NCBI RefSeq assembly: GCF_900188295.1
Contig: NZ_FZNM01000010.1
Location: 44,107-108,106, forward strand
DNA: 64,000 nt
Reading direction: 5' to 3'
Origin: Paracoccus sediminis
Lineage (GTDB): Bacteria; Pseudomonadota; Alphaproteobacteria; Rhodobacterales; Rhodobacteraceae
Shown here: positions 1 to 9,119 of the stretch, piece by piece
How the letters are laid out: each line of letters starts with the position of its first letter
How positions within the stretch are numbered: position 1 is the stretch's first letter
Made by a program: the position numbers and the translations under genes
Notes under the pieces: model-generated
The model's database searches: none
What the model was told of the DNA's origin: nothing
The model's input: only the letters and a program-made list of their open reading frames with translations

Positions 1-1
1 C

Positions 2-706
2 GACGGCAAGACGCCCGCCGATTACGACTATAACCGCGACGTGACCGCCCAGGTGGTGCAGATGGCCCATGCCTGCGGCGTCTCGGTCGAGGGCGAGCTG
101 GGCGTGCTGGGTTCCCTGGAAACCGGCATGGGCGATCAGGAGGACGGCCACGGCGCCACCGAACAGCTGGGCCACGACCAGCTGCTGACCGACCCGGACG
201 AGGCGGTGCGGTTCGTCAACGACACCGGCGTCGATGCGCTGGCCATCGCCATGGGCACCTCGCACGGCGCCTACAAGTTCTCTCGCAAGCCCGACGGCGA
301 CATCCTGGCGATGCATGTGATCGAGGAAATCCACACCCGCCTGCCCAACACCCATCTGGTGATGCACGGATCGTCCTCGGTCCCCGAGGATCTGCAGCAG
401 ATCATCAACAGCTATGGCGGCGACATCAAGCCGACCTGGGGCGTCCCGGTCGAGGAGATCCAGCGCGGCATCAAGCACGGCGTGCGCAAGGTCAACATCG
501 ACACCGACAACCGCCTGGCCATGACCGCCGCCATCCGCAAGGTGTTTTCCGAGGACCCGTCCGAGTTCGACCCGCGCAAGTATCTGAAGCCTGCCATGCA
601 GATGATGTCGCAGGTCTGCAAGGACCGCTTCGAGGCGTTCGGGACGGCCGGCAATGCCGACAGGATCGTGCCGCTGCCGCTGTCGGTGATGGCTGGGCGG
701 TATTGA
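2..706 (+). CDS. fba: Fructose-bisphosphate aldolase class II, 3' part
   Basis: Glycolytic, gluconeogenic and Calvin-cycle enzyme that joins or splits fructose-1,6-bisphosphate, glyceraldehyde-3-phosphate and dihydroxyacetone phosphate, using a divalent metal ion. The frame is open from base 2, so the N-terminal part lies outside the window and about 234 residues are visible. Family signatures seen are a [10 protein letters not shown] segment, the phosphate-binding HGSSSVP segment and [17 protein letters not shown] near the C-terminus. The long insertion and the ending SVMAGRY suit the Calvin-cycle (CbbA/FbaA) subtype. It ends just before an intrinsic terminator and is read alone in this window. 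The identification is firm; the start cannot be seen. Confidence 0.93.
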   Translation, partial: DGKTPADYDYNRDVTAQVVQMAHACGVSVEGELGVLGSLETGMGDQEDGHGATEQLGHDQLLTDPDEAVRFVNDTGVDALAIAMGTSHGAYKFSRKPDGDILAMHVIEEIHTRLPNTHLVMHGSSSVPEDLQQIINSYGGDIKPTWGVPVEEIQRGIKHGVRKVNIDTDNRLAMTAAIRKVFSEDPSEFDPRKYLKPAMQMMSQVCKDRFEAFGTAGNADRIVPLPLSVMAGRY

Positions 707-728
707 TTTGCTGAGGATGAAGGAAAGG

Positions 729-756
729 GGCCTCGCCGGGTGGCGGGGCCTTTCTT
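729..756 (+). terminator. Intrinsic terminator of fba
   Basis: A 9-bp stem (GGCCTCGCC with GGCGGGGCC, one G-T wobble), a 4-nt loop and then TTTCTT, 22 bases after the fba stop. Confidence 0.75.
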
Positions 757-774
757 ATAGGGATAAGATGCGGC

Positions 775-2160
775 ATGGACCTCACGCAAGACCGGATTAA
801 TGCACTACTCGTGGCTCCATCAGAAAGCCTAAACGTTGAGATTAAAAGCTGGATAGATCCTGCTTCACCCGAAGGTAAGGGCAAGATTGCGAAAGCCGCA
901 CTTGCGTTGCGCAATAGGAACGGCGGCTACTTGATTATTGGCCTAGATGATTCAACGATGTTGCCAGTAACGGATGGCAGACCTGCCAATATCCGCACGG
1001 CATTTCACATCGACATTCTGCAAGCCATTATTTCGAAATATGCGGCTATTCCATTTGAAGTAGGCGTCGGGTTCGCCTTTCGCGACGGTCAAGAATTTCC
1101 TGTAATAGGAGTGCCTGAAGGATCGATAGTGCCTGTAGCATGTAAGGCTGATCTGCACGTTAATGGAATAAAACATTTAAATCAAAACGCAGTTTACTTT
1201 AGAACTCTACAGGCGAACGGAACTCCTAGTTCTGCGGCAATTAATTGGGGAGACTGGCGAGAGTTGGCAGACATTTGTTTTGAGAACAGAGAAGCCGACA
1301 TCGGGCGTTTCTTGCGGCGACATCTGGACGGCAACGGACGTGCTTCGTTGGCAAGTGCTTTGTCTGCCAAAGGAACCAAAGAGTTCTCTCTACGGGAACG
1401 TGCAGCCGAAGCACTCGCCGAAGGGGACCGTCGCCGGGACCAACTTATCCAAACTATCACAGCGGAGGAGAGAAAAGCAGCGGGTAGTCTGGGTTCATGG
1501 AGTGTAGCATTAGTCTTTGCTCCTTCTCGAGCCGATGCGTCCAACCGGACCTTCCTCAACACGATCAGTTCCGCTAACCCTCAGCTTACAGGGTGGCCAA
1601 TATGGCTGGACTCCAGAAGATTTATAGACAAATCTGCGGCTCCTCGTTTGATGGACGGCGTTTGGCAAAGTGTTATCGCAAATATTGGCGCTGGTTGGAG
1701 CAGTCACCTTGATATTCAAACTATGGATGCATCTGGAGTGTTCTACCTCTGGCGGTTGTTGCAAGATGATTTAACTAACAAAGTTGAACCACTAACAAAG
1801 CTAGATCCGATCTTGATAATCTATCGGGTAGCCGAAACAATTGCAGTCGGGCTTAGCTTTGCTCGCGCATTGGGGCAGGCCGAAGACACTCGGCTTGGTT
1901 TCCTTTTCCGCTGGGACAAATTGCGAGGACGTACACTGGATGCTTGGGCCGACAGAATATCCTATTTCTCTCCCGGGCGAGAGGCATTTGACCAACGAGT
2001 GGAAAGTTTTGTAGAAGTCTCCGCTGGTACTCCTGTATCAGCAATAGCGCCTGCGGTTGGTCACGTGATTGCACCTCTCATGAGGGCTTTTGACGGCTTC
2101 GAAATTTCGCAGAATGTCGTTGAACAGCGGGTGCAACGACTTCTGGAAAGAAAACTTTAG
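775..2160 (+). CDS. AlbA_2 / Schlafen-type DNA-binding domain protein
   Basis: A 461-residue protein whose first 150 residues or so resemble the AlbA_2 (Schlafen AlbA-like, divergent AAA-4) domain: NVEIKSW at 20-26, ALALRNRNGGYLIIGLDDS at about 42-60, then a GVGF...FPVIGVPEGS segment. Proteins with this domain are putative nucleic-acid-binding regulators or defence proteins. The remaining 300 residues match nothing I recognise; they are rich in Trp and aromatic residues (about 240-400) with no membrane segment. Codons are visibly A/T-richer than in both neighbours and rare-type codons (TTA, ATA, AGA) are common, a sign of recent transfer. It starts 69 bp after fba and behind its terminator; no strong ribosome-binding site is visible, so the start is uncertain. 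Function unknown. Confidence 0.72.
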   Translation: MDLTQDRINALLVAPSESLNVEIKSWIDPASPEGKGKIAKAALALRNRNGGYLIIGLDDSTMLPVTDGRPANIRTAFHIDILQAIISKYAAIPFEVGVGFAFRDGQEFPVIGVPEGSIVPVACKADLHVNGIKHLNQNAVYFRTLQANGTPSSAAINWGDWRELADICFENREADIGRFLRRHLDGNGRASLASALSAKGTKEFSLRERAAEALAEGDRRRDQLIQTITAEERKAAGSLGSWSVALVFAPSRADASNRTFLNTISSANPQLTGWPIWLDSRRFIDKSAAPRLMDGVWQSVIANIGAGWSSHLDIQTMDASGVFYLWRLLQDDLTNKVEPLTKLDPILIIYRVAETIAVGLSFARALGQAEDTRLGFLFRWDKLRGRTLDAWADRISYFSPGREAFDQRVESFVEVSAGTPVSAIAPAVGHVIAPLMRAFDGFEISQNVVEQRVQRLLERKL

Positions 2161-2236
2161 CTGAACCATGGTGGTTGCCCCTGAAACCACCCCACGCCCT
2201 TCCCCGTTGTTCCCCACACATCGGAAAGGAACCCTC

Positions 2237-2452
2237 ATGGCCCCGGAACCCCAGCCCAGACGCGGCATGTCTCGTGCATTGCTTTATGCCCTTATTCCCA
2301 TCGGCTTTCTGATCCTGGTCGCCTTCATGGTGCTGTCGGGGCGCGACACGTCCGAAACGGCGGCCGAGGCCGCGGTCGAGGCGGACAGCACCGTGCCCCA
2401 GCCCGCTGAGGGCGCGGAACCGGCGGCTGGGGCAACGCCGCCCGCCAACTGA
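2237..2452 (+). CDS. Small single-pass membrane protein, function unknown
   Basis: A 71-residue protein. The ATG at 2237 is chosen because GGAAAGGAA lies just before it; an earlier in-frame start at 2168 has no such site. Residues 13-30 or so (LLYALIPIGFLILVAFMVL) form one membrane helix after a short basic N-terminus. The rest is an acidic, Ala/Pro-rich tail (ETAAEAAVEADST...) expected in the periplasm. No family is recognised. It stands alone between the AlbA_2 gene and the ABC-F gene and returns to GC-rich codon use, so it belongs to the host backbone. Confidence 0.6.
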   Translation: MAPEPQPRRGMSRALLYALIPIGFLILVAFMVLSGRDTSETAAEAAVEADSTVPQPAEGAEPAAGATPPAN

Positions 2453-2517
2453 CGCGGTGGCGGCCGGGGGCGCCAAGGCCGCTTGACGCGCCCTCCGGCA
2501 TCGGCCATCCCCCGCCC

Positions 2518-4380
2518 ATGCTGCGCATCGACGACATCTCCTATTCCATCCAGGGCCGCCCTTTGTTCGAGGGCGCGACCGCGACCATTCCCGAAGGCCA
2601 CAAGGTCGGCCTTGTCGGGCCGAACGGCGCGGGCAAGACCACGCTGTTCCGGCTGATCCGGGGCGAACTCGGCCTGGATGGCGGCGACATCAGCCTGCCC
2701 AGCCGCGCCCGCATCGGCGGGGTCGCTCAGGAATCGGCCGCGACCGCCACCTCGGTCCTGGAAACCGTGCTGGCCGCCGACACCGAACGCGCCGCCCTGC
2801 TGGCGGAAAGCCACACCGCCCATGACCCGCACCGCATCGCCGAGATCCAGACCCGGCTGACCGACATCGACGCCTGGTCGGCCGAGGCGCGGGCAGCCTC
2901 GATCCTGGACGGCCTGGGCTTTTCCACCGCCGACCAGGCGCGGCCCACCAGCGACTTTTCCGGCGGCTGGCGGATGCGCGTCGCTTTGGCGGGGGTGCTG
3001 TTCGCGCAGCCCGACCTGCTGCTGCTGGACGAGCCGACCAACTATCTGGATCTGGAAGGCGCGCTGTGGTTGGAAACCTATCTGGCGCGCTATCCGCACA
3101 CGGTCATCATCATCAGCCACGACCGCGACCTTTTGAACCGCGCCGTGGGCCATATCCTGCATCTCGAGGCGCGCAAGCTGGTGCTCTATACCGGCGGCTA
3201 TGACGATTTCGCGCGGATGCGGGCCGAACGCCGCGCGTTGCAGGCGGCCGAGGCCAAGAAGCAGCAGGCCCGGCGCGACCATCTGCAAGGCTTCGTAGAC
3301 CGCTTCGGCGCCAAGGCCAGCAAGGCCCGCCAAGCCCAGGCCCGTGTGAAAATGCTGGCCAAGATGGAGCCGATCACCGCGCCCGAGGAAGCCCGCCTGT
3401 TCCGCTTCGGCTTTCCCCAGCCCGAGGAACTGTCGCCCCCCATCGTCGCGATGGAGGGGGTCAGCGTGGGTTACGACAACCGCGCGGTGCTGCGCAAACT
3501 GACCCTGCGCATCGACCAAGACGACCGGATCGCGCTGCTGGGCCGGAACGGGCAGGGGAAATCGACGCTCTCCAAGCTGCTGGCCGAACGCCTGCCCGCG
3601 ATGGAGGGCAAGCTGACCCGGTCCGGCAAGCTGCGCATCGGCTATTTCGCGCAGCATCAGGTGGACGAACTGCATCTGGACGAAACGCCGCTGGATCATA
3701 TCCGCAGCCTGCGCCCGAACGAGGGGCAGGCCAGGCAGCGCGCCCGGCTGGCGGGCTTTGGCCTGATGGAGGCGCAGGCGGAAACCAAGGTGGGCCAGTT
3801 GTCGGGCGGGCAAAAGGCGCGGCTATCGCTGCTGATCGCCACCATCGACGCGCCGCATCTGCTGATCCTGGACGAGCCGACCAACCACCTGGACATCGAA
3901 TCCCGCGAGGCGCTGACCGAGGCGCTGAACGACTATACCGGCGCCGTGGTGCTGGTCAGCCACGACATGCACCTGCTGGGGCTGGTGGCCGACCGGCTGT
4001 GGCTGGTGCGCGACGGTGCGGTGGCCCCCTATGACGGCGATCTGGACGATTACCGCCGTTTCCTGCTGGGCGGGGACGAACCCAGGGTGGTCGAGGAAAA
4101 GCCGAAACCCGCCCCGAAACGCGCGCCCCGCGACGCGGTTCTGGCCCTGCGCGCCGAGGTTCGCCGCGCCGAGGAACGCGTGCAGAAGCTGGCCGAGATG
4201 CTGGGCAAGCTGGATGTCAAGCTGGCCGATCCGGCGCTGTACAACGATCCCCACGAGGCCAAGCGGTGGTCCGCCAAGCGGGCCGAGGCCGTGCAGGCCA
4301 TGGCGCGGGCCGAGGATATCTGGATGAACGCCCTTGAAAACCTTGACGGCGCCGAGAGGGGCGGGGCCGTTCCGGGTTAG
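2518..4380 (+). CDS. ABC-F family ATPase (Uup/YheS-like)
   Basis: A 620-residue cytoplasmic protein with two ABC ATPase domains and no membrane segments, the arrangement of ABC-F ribosome-associated ATPases. First domain: Walker A GPNGAGKTT at 34-42, signature SGGWRMR near 148, Walker B/D-loop DEPTNYLD near 171. Second domain: Walker A GRNGQGKST at 342-350, signature LSGGQKAR near 428, DEPTNHLD near 452. The linker between the domains (about 235-300) is rich in Lys, Arg and Gln, as expected for the P-site tRNA-interaction motif. The C-terminal 80 residues form a charged coiled coil. It starts with ATG 65 bp after the small membrane protein. The exact subfamily (Uup, YheS or a dedicated alphaproteobacterial one) is not settled. 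Confidence 0.92.
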   Translation: MLRIDDISYSIQGRPLFEGATATIPEGHKVGLVGPNGAGKTTLFRLIRGELGLDGGDISLPSRARIGGVAQESAATATSVLETVLAADTERAALLAESHTAHDPHRIAEIQTRLTDIDAWSAEARAASILDGLGFSTADQARPTSDFSGGWRMRVALAGVLFAQPDLLLLDEPTNYLDLEGALWLETYLARYPHTVIIISHDRDLLNRAVGHILHLEARKLVLYTGGYDDFARMRAERRALQAAEAKKQQARRDHLQGFVDRFGAKASKARQAQARVKMLAKMEPITAPEEARLFRFGFPQPEELSPPIVAMEGVSVGYDNRAVLRKLTLRIDQDDRIALLGRNGQGKSTLSKLLAERLPAMEGKLTRSGKLRIGYFAQHQVDELHLDETPLDHIRSLRPNEGQARQRARLAGFGLMEAQAETKVGQLSGGQKARLSLLIATIDAPHLLILDEPTNHLDIESREALTEALNDYTGAVVLVSHDMHLLGLVADRLWLVRDGAVAPYDGDLDDYRRFLLGGDEPRVVEEKPKPAPKRAPRDAVLALRAEVRRAEERVQKLAEMLGKLDVKLADPALYNDPHEAKRWSAKRAEAVQAMARAEDIWMNALENLDGAERGGAVPG

Positions 4381-4505
4381 CTGTTGCGCAAATGCGCCGC
4401 CCGCGCGATGATTGCTGACAAGACGGCGCGCGGCGCCTTGTGCGGTGTAACGATTCGCGATTACGACGAATGTGATCCCGCCGACCCCCCCCATAGGATT
4501 CGACC

Positions 4506-5249
4506 ATGAAACACCTGCTGGCCCTGACCGTTCTTGCCGCATCCGCTGCCACGGGTGCCGTCGCGCAGGATTTCGGTTTTGCAGGCCGCGAATTCTCGGT
4601 CGATCTGGGGGTCGGCGTGGATGTCGGTCCCGATTATCCCGGTTCCGACGATGCCGAGGCCGGGCCCTGGCTGATCTGGCGCAACGCCGGTTTCGGCCAG
4701 CCGGGCACCAACGAAAGCGAGGGCTTTGCCCTTTCTCCATCCTTCGGCACCGTGGGAGAGCGCGAGGCGTCCGACAACCCGGACCTGGCCGGGATGGAGG
4801 CTCTGGGCCGCGCCTATGAACTGGGCCTGCGCGTCAGCTATGGCATGGGTCCGGTGATGATGTCGGGGTCGGTCCGCCGGGGCTTTGACGGCCATGAAGG
4901 GCTGACCGGCGAAGTGGGCGCCAAATATCGCACCGACCTGTCGGACCGCGTGTCGCTGTGGTCTGGCCTGTCGCTGGGCTATGGCAACGGCGAATACAAC
5001 GACACCTATTTCGGCGTGGATGCGGCCGATGCCGCGCCCGGCCGTCCCGCCTATGACATCGGCGGCGGCTTCAACAAGGCCGCGATCACCTTCGAGGCGC
5101 GTTATGCCCTGACCGAAAACACCGCCCTGCTGGGCGAGGTCGAATACGGCAAGCTGATCGGCGACGCGGCGGATTCGCCGGTGGTCCAGGACGAATACCA
5201 GCCCTCGCTGAAACTGGGCATCGTGCGGCGGTTTTCGTTCGGGTTCTGA
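4506..5249 (+). CDS. MipA/OmpV family outer-membrane protein
   Basis: A 247-residue exported protein. Residues 1-20 (MKHLLALTVLAASAATGAVA) form a signal peptide cleaved before Q. The mature part has the alternating polar/hydrophobic strands of a beta barrel and typical MipA/OmpV features: GVDVGPDYPGSDD near the start, GPWLIWRNAGFG, and the ending LKLGIVRRFSFGF with a terminal Phe, as in outer-membrane barrels. In other bacteria this family includes a scaffold for murein synthesis and an outer-membrane antigen; the role here is unknown. It is a single gene with a 125-bp upstream gap. Confidence 0.85.
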   Translation: MKHLLALTVLAASAATGAVAQDFGFAGREFSVDLGVGVDVGPDYPGSDDAEAGPWLIWRNAGFGQPGTNESEGFALSPSFGTVGEREASDNPDLAGMEALGRAYELGLRVSYGMGPVMMSGSVRRGFDGHEGLTGEVGAKYRTDLSDRVSLWSGLSLGYGNGEYNDTYFGVDAADAAPGRPAYDIGGGFNKAAITFEARYALTENTALLGEVEYGKLIGDAADSPVVQDEYQPSLKLGIVRRFSFGF

Positions 5250-5344
5250 CAGGAACGGGCGGGCCGGGGGCACGGCACGGCCTCGGCGCTCCACGACGTG
5301 CGGATGCACGACAGCCGGGCGGGTGGCGACATAAAGGCCTGCCG

Positions 5345-5554
5345 CTAGTCCGGCTGCATGTGATCCGGGCTTCCCCCCGGACAGGTGCCCATGTTGATCC
5401 TGACACGCCTTTGACAGGCCGCACGGTCCACGCAGCGCGCGCCGCTGGAACGATCCACCGACAGGGCCTTGGCCATGTCGTGAAGGCATCCGCAGACCTG
5501 GCATAGAAGGGGGGCATAGGGGAAAAAAGACCACAGGAACGAACGCAAACCCAT
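5345..5554 (-). CDS. Small cysteine-rich protein, hypothetical
   Basis: A possible 69-residue protein starting at the ATG at 5554, with AAGAGG 8 bases upstream on the minus strand. It begins with an amphipathic or hydrophobic stretch (MGLRSFLWSFFPYAPLL) and has six Cys: CQVCGC near 19-24, then three spread through the C-terminal half. Codon use in the later half fits a GC-rich gene. No family is recognised. A short zinc-binding or secreted disulfide protein would both fit; a chance frame cannot be excluded. Confidence 0.4.
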   Translation of the reverse strand: MGLRSFLWSFFPYAPLLCQVCGCLHDMAKALSVDRSSGARCVDRAACQRRVRINMGTCPGGSPDHMQPD

Positions 5555-5916
5555 GCGAATACCTCTTAACACACAGCAATGTTATTTACACATGCAGTTC
5601 GTGCAAGCCAGTCTGGAATTAATATAAGTTAATATAGATATGGCTGTGCAGCGCCGCAGGCGCAAGGATGTCTTTGATGCTGCGGCTTTTTTCCGGCCTT
5701 GACCCGGCAGGAGAGGTAATTTCCCGTTCTTTTGGACGGGAAGCTGATTCAGAATCAACTAAATCGCGAGGGAAAACGGCTTGCAAAATGCAACCGCAGA
5801 TGGCTGCATTGCTTACGAACAAGGTATTTTCCTGTCATAAAGCCGCCAGAGACTTATTTCCCGCAATGCGGCAACGTTCCGGCATTTTCCGCCGGCTGGA
5901 CGATCATCGGAAATGA
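5555..5916. other. Intergenic stretch, no gene recognised
   Basis: About 360 bases without a supportable gene. The part around 5580-5640 is AT-rich (ATTAATATAAGTTAATATAG) and could hold promoters. A small hairpin TTCCCGT...ACGGGAA lies at 5721-5742. The short open frames here lack ribosome-binding sites and normal codon bias. I see no RNA gene in it. Confidence 0.4.
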
Positions 5917-5990
5917 TGGAGCGGGTGAAGGGAATCGAACCCTCGTATTCAGCTTGGGAAGCTGCTGCTCTGCCATTGAGCTACACCCGC
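5917..5990 (-). tRNA. tRNA-Gly (anticodon CCC)
   Basis: A 74-base minus-strand tRNA with the CCA end encoded (5917-5919). The 7-bp acceptor stem GCGGGTG pairs with CACCCGC, the D stem GCTC/GAGC is intact, the anticodon loop is TTCCCAA so the anticodon is CCC, and the T arm carries GGTTCGATTCC. It decodes GGG. It sits alone between the unassigned stretch and the DUF1489 gene. Confidence 0.93.
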
Positions 5991-6032
5991 GTGGCGCCTT
6001 GGCTAAACGATGGCCGGGGCGGCGTCAAGCGG

Positions 6033-6452
6033 TCAGACCAGCCCCATCTCGGCCAGGGCGGCGGCCATCTGCGGGGGCAGGGTCGCGTCGCCCGCGCGGT
6101 TCTGCGCCATGTCGGCGGGGGCGTCCGCAGGCTCCAGGTAACGCCATCCCTGGAACGGGCGGCGCGGCACGGCGGTCACGGGAACCAGGTCGCGGTCCAG
6201 AATCAGGGCGCAGCGGCGGATCCCGTCATCGCGGCGGTGTTCGTCCAGCCGGACAATGCGCTGGCGCGCCAGCATCACCCCCTTGAACACCCAGAAGATC
6301 GACCCGCCCGCCAGCAGCTCGGCCTCGCGCCGCGGCCACATGCGGGTGACATGGACGGCAGGGCCATCGCCGAAACGCCGCTGCCAATGGATCAGTTCGT
6401 CCGGCCCTTCGGCGCCCACGCAAAGCTTCATCAGGTGGAGATGTGCTGACAT
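6033..6452 (-). CDS. DUF1489 family protein
   Basis: A 139-residue cytoplasmic protein of the alphaproteobacterial DUF1489 family, function unknown. Seen in the sequence: an N-terminal HLMKLCVGAEGPDELIHWQ, the central TRMWPRREAELLAGGSIFWVFKGVMLARQ, and RPFQGWRYL before the C-terminal helix, all typical of this family. The length matches the family. It lies 61 bp upstream of the tRNA-Gly gene on the same strand, and a terminator separates it from trigger factor. Confidence 0.85.
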   Translation of the reverse strand: MSAHLHLMKLCVGAEGPDELIHWQRRFGDGPAVHVTRMWPRREAELLAGGSIFWVFKGVMLARQRIVRLDEHRRDDGIRRCALILDRDLVPVTAVPRRPFQGWRYLEPADAPADMAQNRAGDATLPPQMAAALAEMGLV

Positions 6453-6501
6453 GGCCGCAAGATAGGGGGCCTCGGCAGGGCTAACAAGGCCGGGCGAAAC
6501 G

Positions 6502-6530
6502 AAAAGGCCGCGCGGACGGCGCGGCCTTTC
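6502..6530 (-). terminator. Intrinsic terminator after tig
   Basis: A perfect palindrome AAAGGCCGCGC ... GCGCGGCCTTT with a 5-nt loop. Read on the minus strand the second arm ends in CCTTTT just after the tig stop. Confidence 0.75.
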
Positions 6531-6552
6531 CAGAACGGGTCTCAGCGGGCGA

Positions 6553-7887
6553 TCACAACTCGTCCAGGGCCTCGACGGCCTTTTCCAGTTCTTCCTTGGT
6601 GACGGTCTTTTCCTCGACCTTCGCCTGTTCGGCGATCAGATCCACGACCTTGTCTTCAAAGATTGGCGCGCGCAGCTGCTGCTGCACCTGCTGGTTCTGC
6701 TGCACGAATTCGAAGAAGGCGCGTTCCTGCCCCGGATACTGACGGGCGGCGCGCAGCACGGCCTGGGTCATTTCCTGGTCGGTCACGGTCACTTCGGCTT
6801 TTTGCCCGATCTCGGCCAGCAGCAGGCCCAGACGCACGCGGCGTTCGGCCAGCGTCTTGTGTTCGTCGGTCGGATCGATGCTGCCGTGGTTGTGGTCGTG
6901 AACCTCGGGGTTTTCCTCGTGCCACAGCTGGTGGGCGATCTGGTGCGCCTCGGCCTCGACCAGCGATTCGGGCAGGTCGAACTTGACCTTTTCGTCCAGC
7001 TGATCCAGCAGCGACCGTTTCAGGATCGCGCGGGCGGCCCCGGCATATTCCTGTTCCAGGCGGTCGGCGATCTGCTTTTTCAGCCCGTCCAGATCCTCGG
7101 CCCCGAATTTCTTGGCCAGCTCGTCGTCGATCTCGGCGGCCTTGGGCGCCTTGACGGCCTTGACCGTGCATTCGAAGGTGGCTTCCTTGCCCGCCAGATG
7201 CTTGGCGCCGTATTCGGCGGGGAAGGTGACGGTGACGGTCACGTCGTCGCCGTCCTTGGCGCCGACCAGCTGATCCTCGAAACCGGGGATGAAGCTGTTC
7301 GATCCCAGCACCAGCGGATAATCCTCTCCGGCGCCACCTTCGAACGCCTCGCCATCGACAAAGCCCTTGAAGTCGATGACCACCTGATCGCCGTCCTTGG
7401 CCTTGCTGCCCTTGCGGCGATCCTCGAAGGTCTGCGCGGATTTCGCCAGATTTTCCAGCGCCTCGGCGATGGCGGCGTCTTCCGCGGGAACGGTCAGCTT
7501 TTCCAGCGTCAGCGTGGACAGGTCCACCTCGGGGATGGCGGGCAGGGCTTCATAGGACACGTTGACGACCACATCGTCGCCTTCCTTCCAGCCGTCGCCG
7601 TTCTCCATCTCGACCTTGGGCTGGGTCGCGGGGCGGTCGCCCGACGTGTCCAGGTGCTTTTTCAGCGCCCCGTCGATGGCGTCCTGCATGGCGTCGCCCA
7701 GGATGCGCGGGCCGAACTGCTTCTTCAGCATGGCCATGGGCACCTTGCCCTTTCGAAAGCCCTTCATCTCGACTTCGGGCTGGGCTTCCTTCAGCTTCGC
7801 ATCGACCGTCGCGGCCAGATCGGCTGCGGGCAGAGTGAACTGGTAGCCCCGCTTGAGACCGTCGTTCCGGGTTTCCTTGACCTGCAT
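6553..7887 (-). CDS. tig: Trigger factor (ribosome-associated chaperone and prolyl isomerase)
   Basis: A 444-residue protein that binds the ribosome exit tunnel and shelters nascent chains. The N-terminal ribosome-binding loop GFRKGKVP is at 43-50. A FKBP-type prolyl isomerase domain follows (about 150-245; [26 protein letters not shown]). The C-terminal arm region is helical and Gln-rich ([15 protein letters not shown]). The start is ATG 7887, with GAGG six bases before it; a second ATG directly upstream at 7890 is possible. The open frame runs 450 bases further upstream, but that part is the reverse of the secreted-protein gene on the other strand and is not coding. Length matches Rhodobacteraceae homologues. 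Confidence 0.95.
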   Translation of the reverse strand: MQVKETRNDGLKRGYQFTLPAADLAATVDAKLKEAQPEVEMKGFRKGKVPMAMLKKQFGPRILGDAMQDAIDGALKKHLDTSGDRPATQPKVEMENGDGWKEGDDVVVNVSYEALPAIPEVDLSTLTLEKLTVPAEDAAIAEALENLAKSAQTFEDRRKGSKAKDGDQVVIDFKGFVDGEAFEGGAGEDYPLVLGSNSFIPGFEDQLVGAKDGDDVTVTVTFPAEYGAKHLAGKEATFECTVKAVKAPKAAEIDDELAKKFGAEDLDGLKKQIADRLEQEYAGAARAILKRSLLDQLDEKVKFDLPESLVEAEAHQIAHQLWHEENPEVHDHNHGSIDPTDEHKTLAERRVRLGLLLAEIGQKAEVTVTDQEMTQAVLRAARQYPGQERAFFEFVQQNQQVQQQLRAPIFEDKVVDLIAEQAKVEEKTVTKEELEKAVEALDEL

Positions 7888-8056
7888 CATCGTCCTCGTG
7901 GCATAAGGGCCGCCGGAAGACGGGGCGGCCTGAAAAATTCCCGTTCTTCTAGTCGCGGGGACGCGTCGCTGCAAGCGGATTGCGGACATGCGGCCGGAAC
8001 TGCGGCGGCGGGCGGGGCGTTTTGCCCCGTCCTTTCCAAACGTCCGGGTGTCCGCC

Positions 8057-8458
8057 ATGGTCCGCTTCAGCGCCGTTCTTGCAACCAGTCTTGTGACGAT
8101 CAGCGCGGCATGGGCGCAAACCCCGCCCGCTGCCGTCCCGTCCGCCGATCCGCCGCGCGCGGTCGCCGGGGCGCCCGCCACCCCCGAGGAACGCGGCCAG
8201 TCCGGCGAAGGCGATTGTCCGGCCCCCGACACGGTCGCCCAGCCCGCGACCGCCCCGCAGCCCGGCGCCGACAGCACCGACGCCAACAATTCCGGCAGCA
8301 GCGGCTGGAGCGGGGGCTTGGGCGGATCGCAGCTTGGCACGAACGCCCAGGGCGCCCTTCCCGCGTCGCCGACCTGGCAGCCGCCGACCGCGCGCGGTCT
8401 GGATCTGACCGGTCGGGCCGAACCCGTCGCCGTTCAGGCCGTTGCGACGGACTGCTAA
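8057..8458 (+). CDS. Secreted Pro/Ala/Gly-rich protein, function unknown
   Basis: A 133-residue protein starting at ATG 8057. Residues 1-21 ([21 protein letters not shown]) make a good signal peptide with an A-W-A cleavage motif. The mature part is low in complexity, rich in Pro, Ala, Gly, Ser and Asn, with a central [16 protein letters not shown] segment and one C-terminal Cys. No domain is recognised. It is divergent from tig, so the two share a 169-bp upstream region, and it ends exactly where the next minus-strand gene ends. Confidence 0.6.
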   Translation: MVRFSAVLATSLVTISAAWAQTPPAAVPSADPPRAVAGAPATPEERGQSGEGDCPAPDTVAQPATAPQPGADSTDANNSGSSGWSGGLGGSQLGTNAQGALPASPTWQPPTARGLDLTGRAEPVAVQAVATDC

Positions 8459-8839
8459 TTAGTTCAGGACGGGCGGCTGGGGTTCGGCATCGTCCAGCCG
8501 CATCCGCAGCCCGTCGCGGTTGAAGAATTCCCCGTCGCGGATCAGCGTCCGGTCGCCGTTCAGCGCGCGCGCAAGCTGATCCAATCGGTCGCGCGCGATG
8601 TCGTCGGCCACAAGGCCTTCGCGCCCCGCCCGAAACATCACGACCCCACCCCACGCCATGCCGGACCCGTCCAGATGCTCGGCCATCCGCGGCCAGTCGA
8701 TGTCATCGCCGATGACGTGCAGATGCGCCGATTTCAGCAGATCCACCCGCCCGCCGCCGAGGCCCAGCACCACGATCAGCACGGTGAAGCCGTCGGTCTC
8801 GGCGAAGGTCGCCCGCAGCCAGTCGTCGAAATCGGTCAT
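8459..8839 (-). CDS. Conserved hypothetical protein
   Basis: A 126-residue soluble protein with no signal peptide or membrane segment. It begins MTDFDDWLRATFAETDGFTVLIVVLGLGGGRVDLL, suggesting an alpha/beta fold with a buried strand followed by a Gly-rich turn, and has a duplicated DDI...DRL helical element. I recognise no family. Its stop abuts the stop of the convergent secreted-protein gene (8458/8459), so the two transcripts must overlap or share a bidirectional end. The upstream side opens into the AT-rich patch. Confidence 0.6.
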   Translation of the reverse strand: MTDFDDWLRATFAETDGFTVLIVVLGLGGGRVDLLKSAHLHVIGDDIDWPRMAEHLDGSGMAWGGVVMFRAGREGLVADDIARDRLDQLARALNGDRTLIRDGEFFNRDGLRMRLDDAEPQPPVLN

Positions 8840-8845
8840 GCTGTA

Positions 8846-9047
8846 TTTCTAGTAATTATGCTACAAGAATTCTACTAAAATAACCCACAACCTATCCACA
8901 GCTTGGCCCACAGCTTAGTGTGGAAAACTAATCAGGACAGCTTGCGACAGCTAGAGTCTATGCTGTAAATTAAGAAGTCGCAGGGTGTGCTACCACCCTG
9001 CGACCAAGCAAGTCCGCCGTTGAGGGGCGGTGATTTAGGATATCCTG
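8846..9047. other. AT-rich patch with DnaA-box-like words and a long hairpin
   Basis: About 200 bases, much richer in A/T than the surroundings. From 8846 to 8880 it has repeated TAGTA/TACTA words. Then come CTATCCACA (one mismatch from the DnaA box TTATCCACA), CCCACAACC, GCCCACAGC and GTGTGGAAAAC in about 55 bases. At 8977-9004 there is a perfect 11-bp stem (GTCGCAGGGTG/CACCCTGCGAC) with a 6-nt loop and no T run, so it looks more like an operator or structured element than a terminator. It may be an origin or island remnant next to selC; no function is shown by sequence alone. Confidence 0.4.
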
Positions 9048-9119
9048 TTGCGTTTCTCGCATTTGAGGACTCCGACGTCAAGCGCCTTAGTTAGCGGCTC
9101 TAACCGAGGAGACGCTCAC

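Noticed and set aside
6553..8340. N-terminally extended trigger factor of 595 residues
   Set aside because: The extra 151 residues are antisense to the secreted-protein gene; the GAGG-preceded ATG at 7887 gives the normal length.
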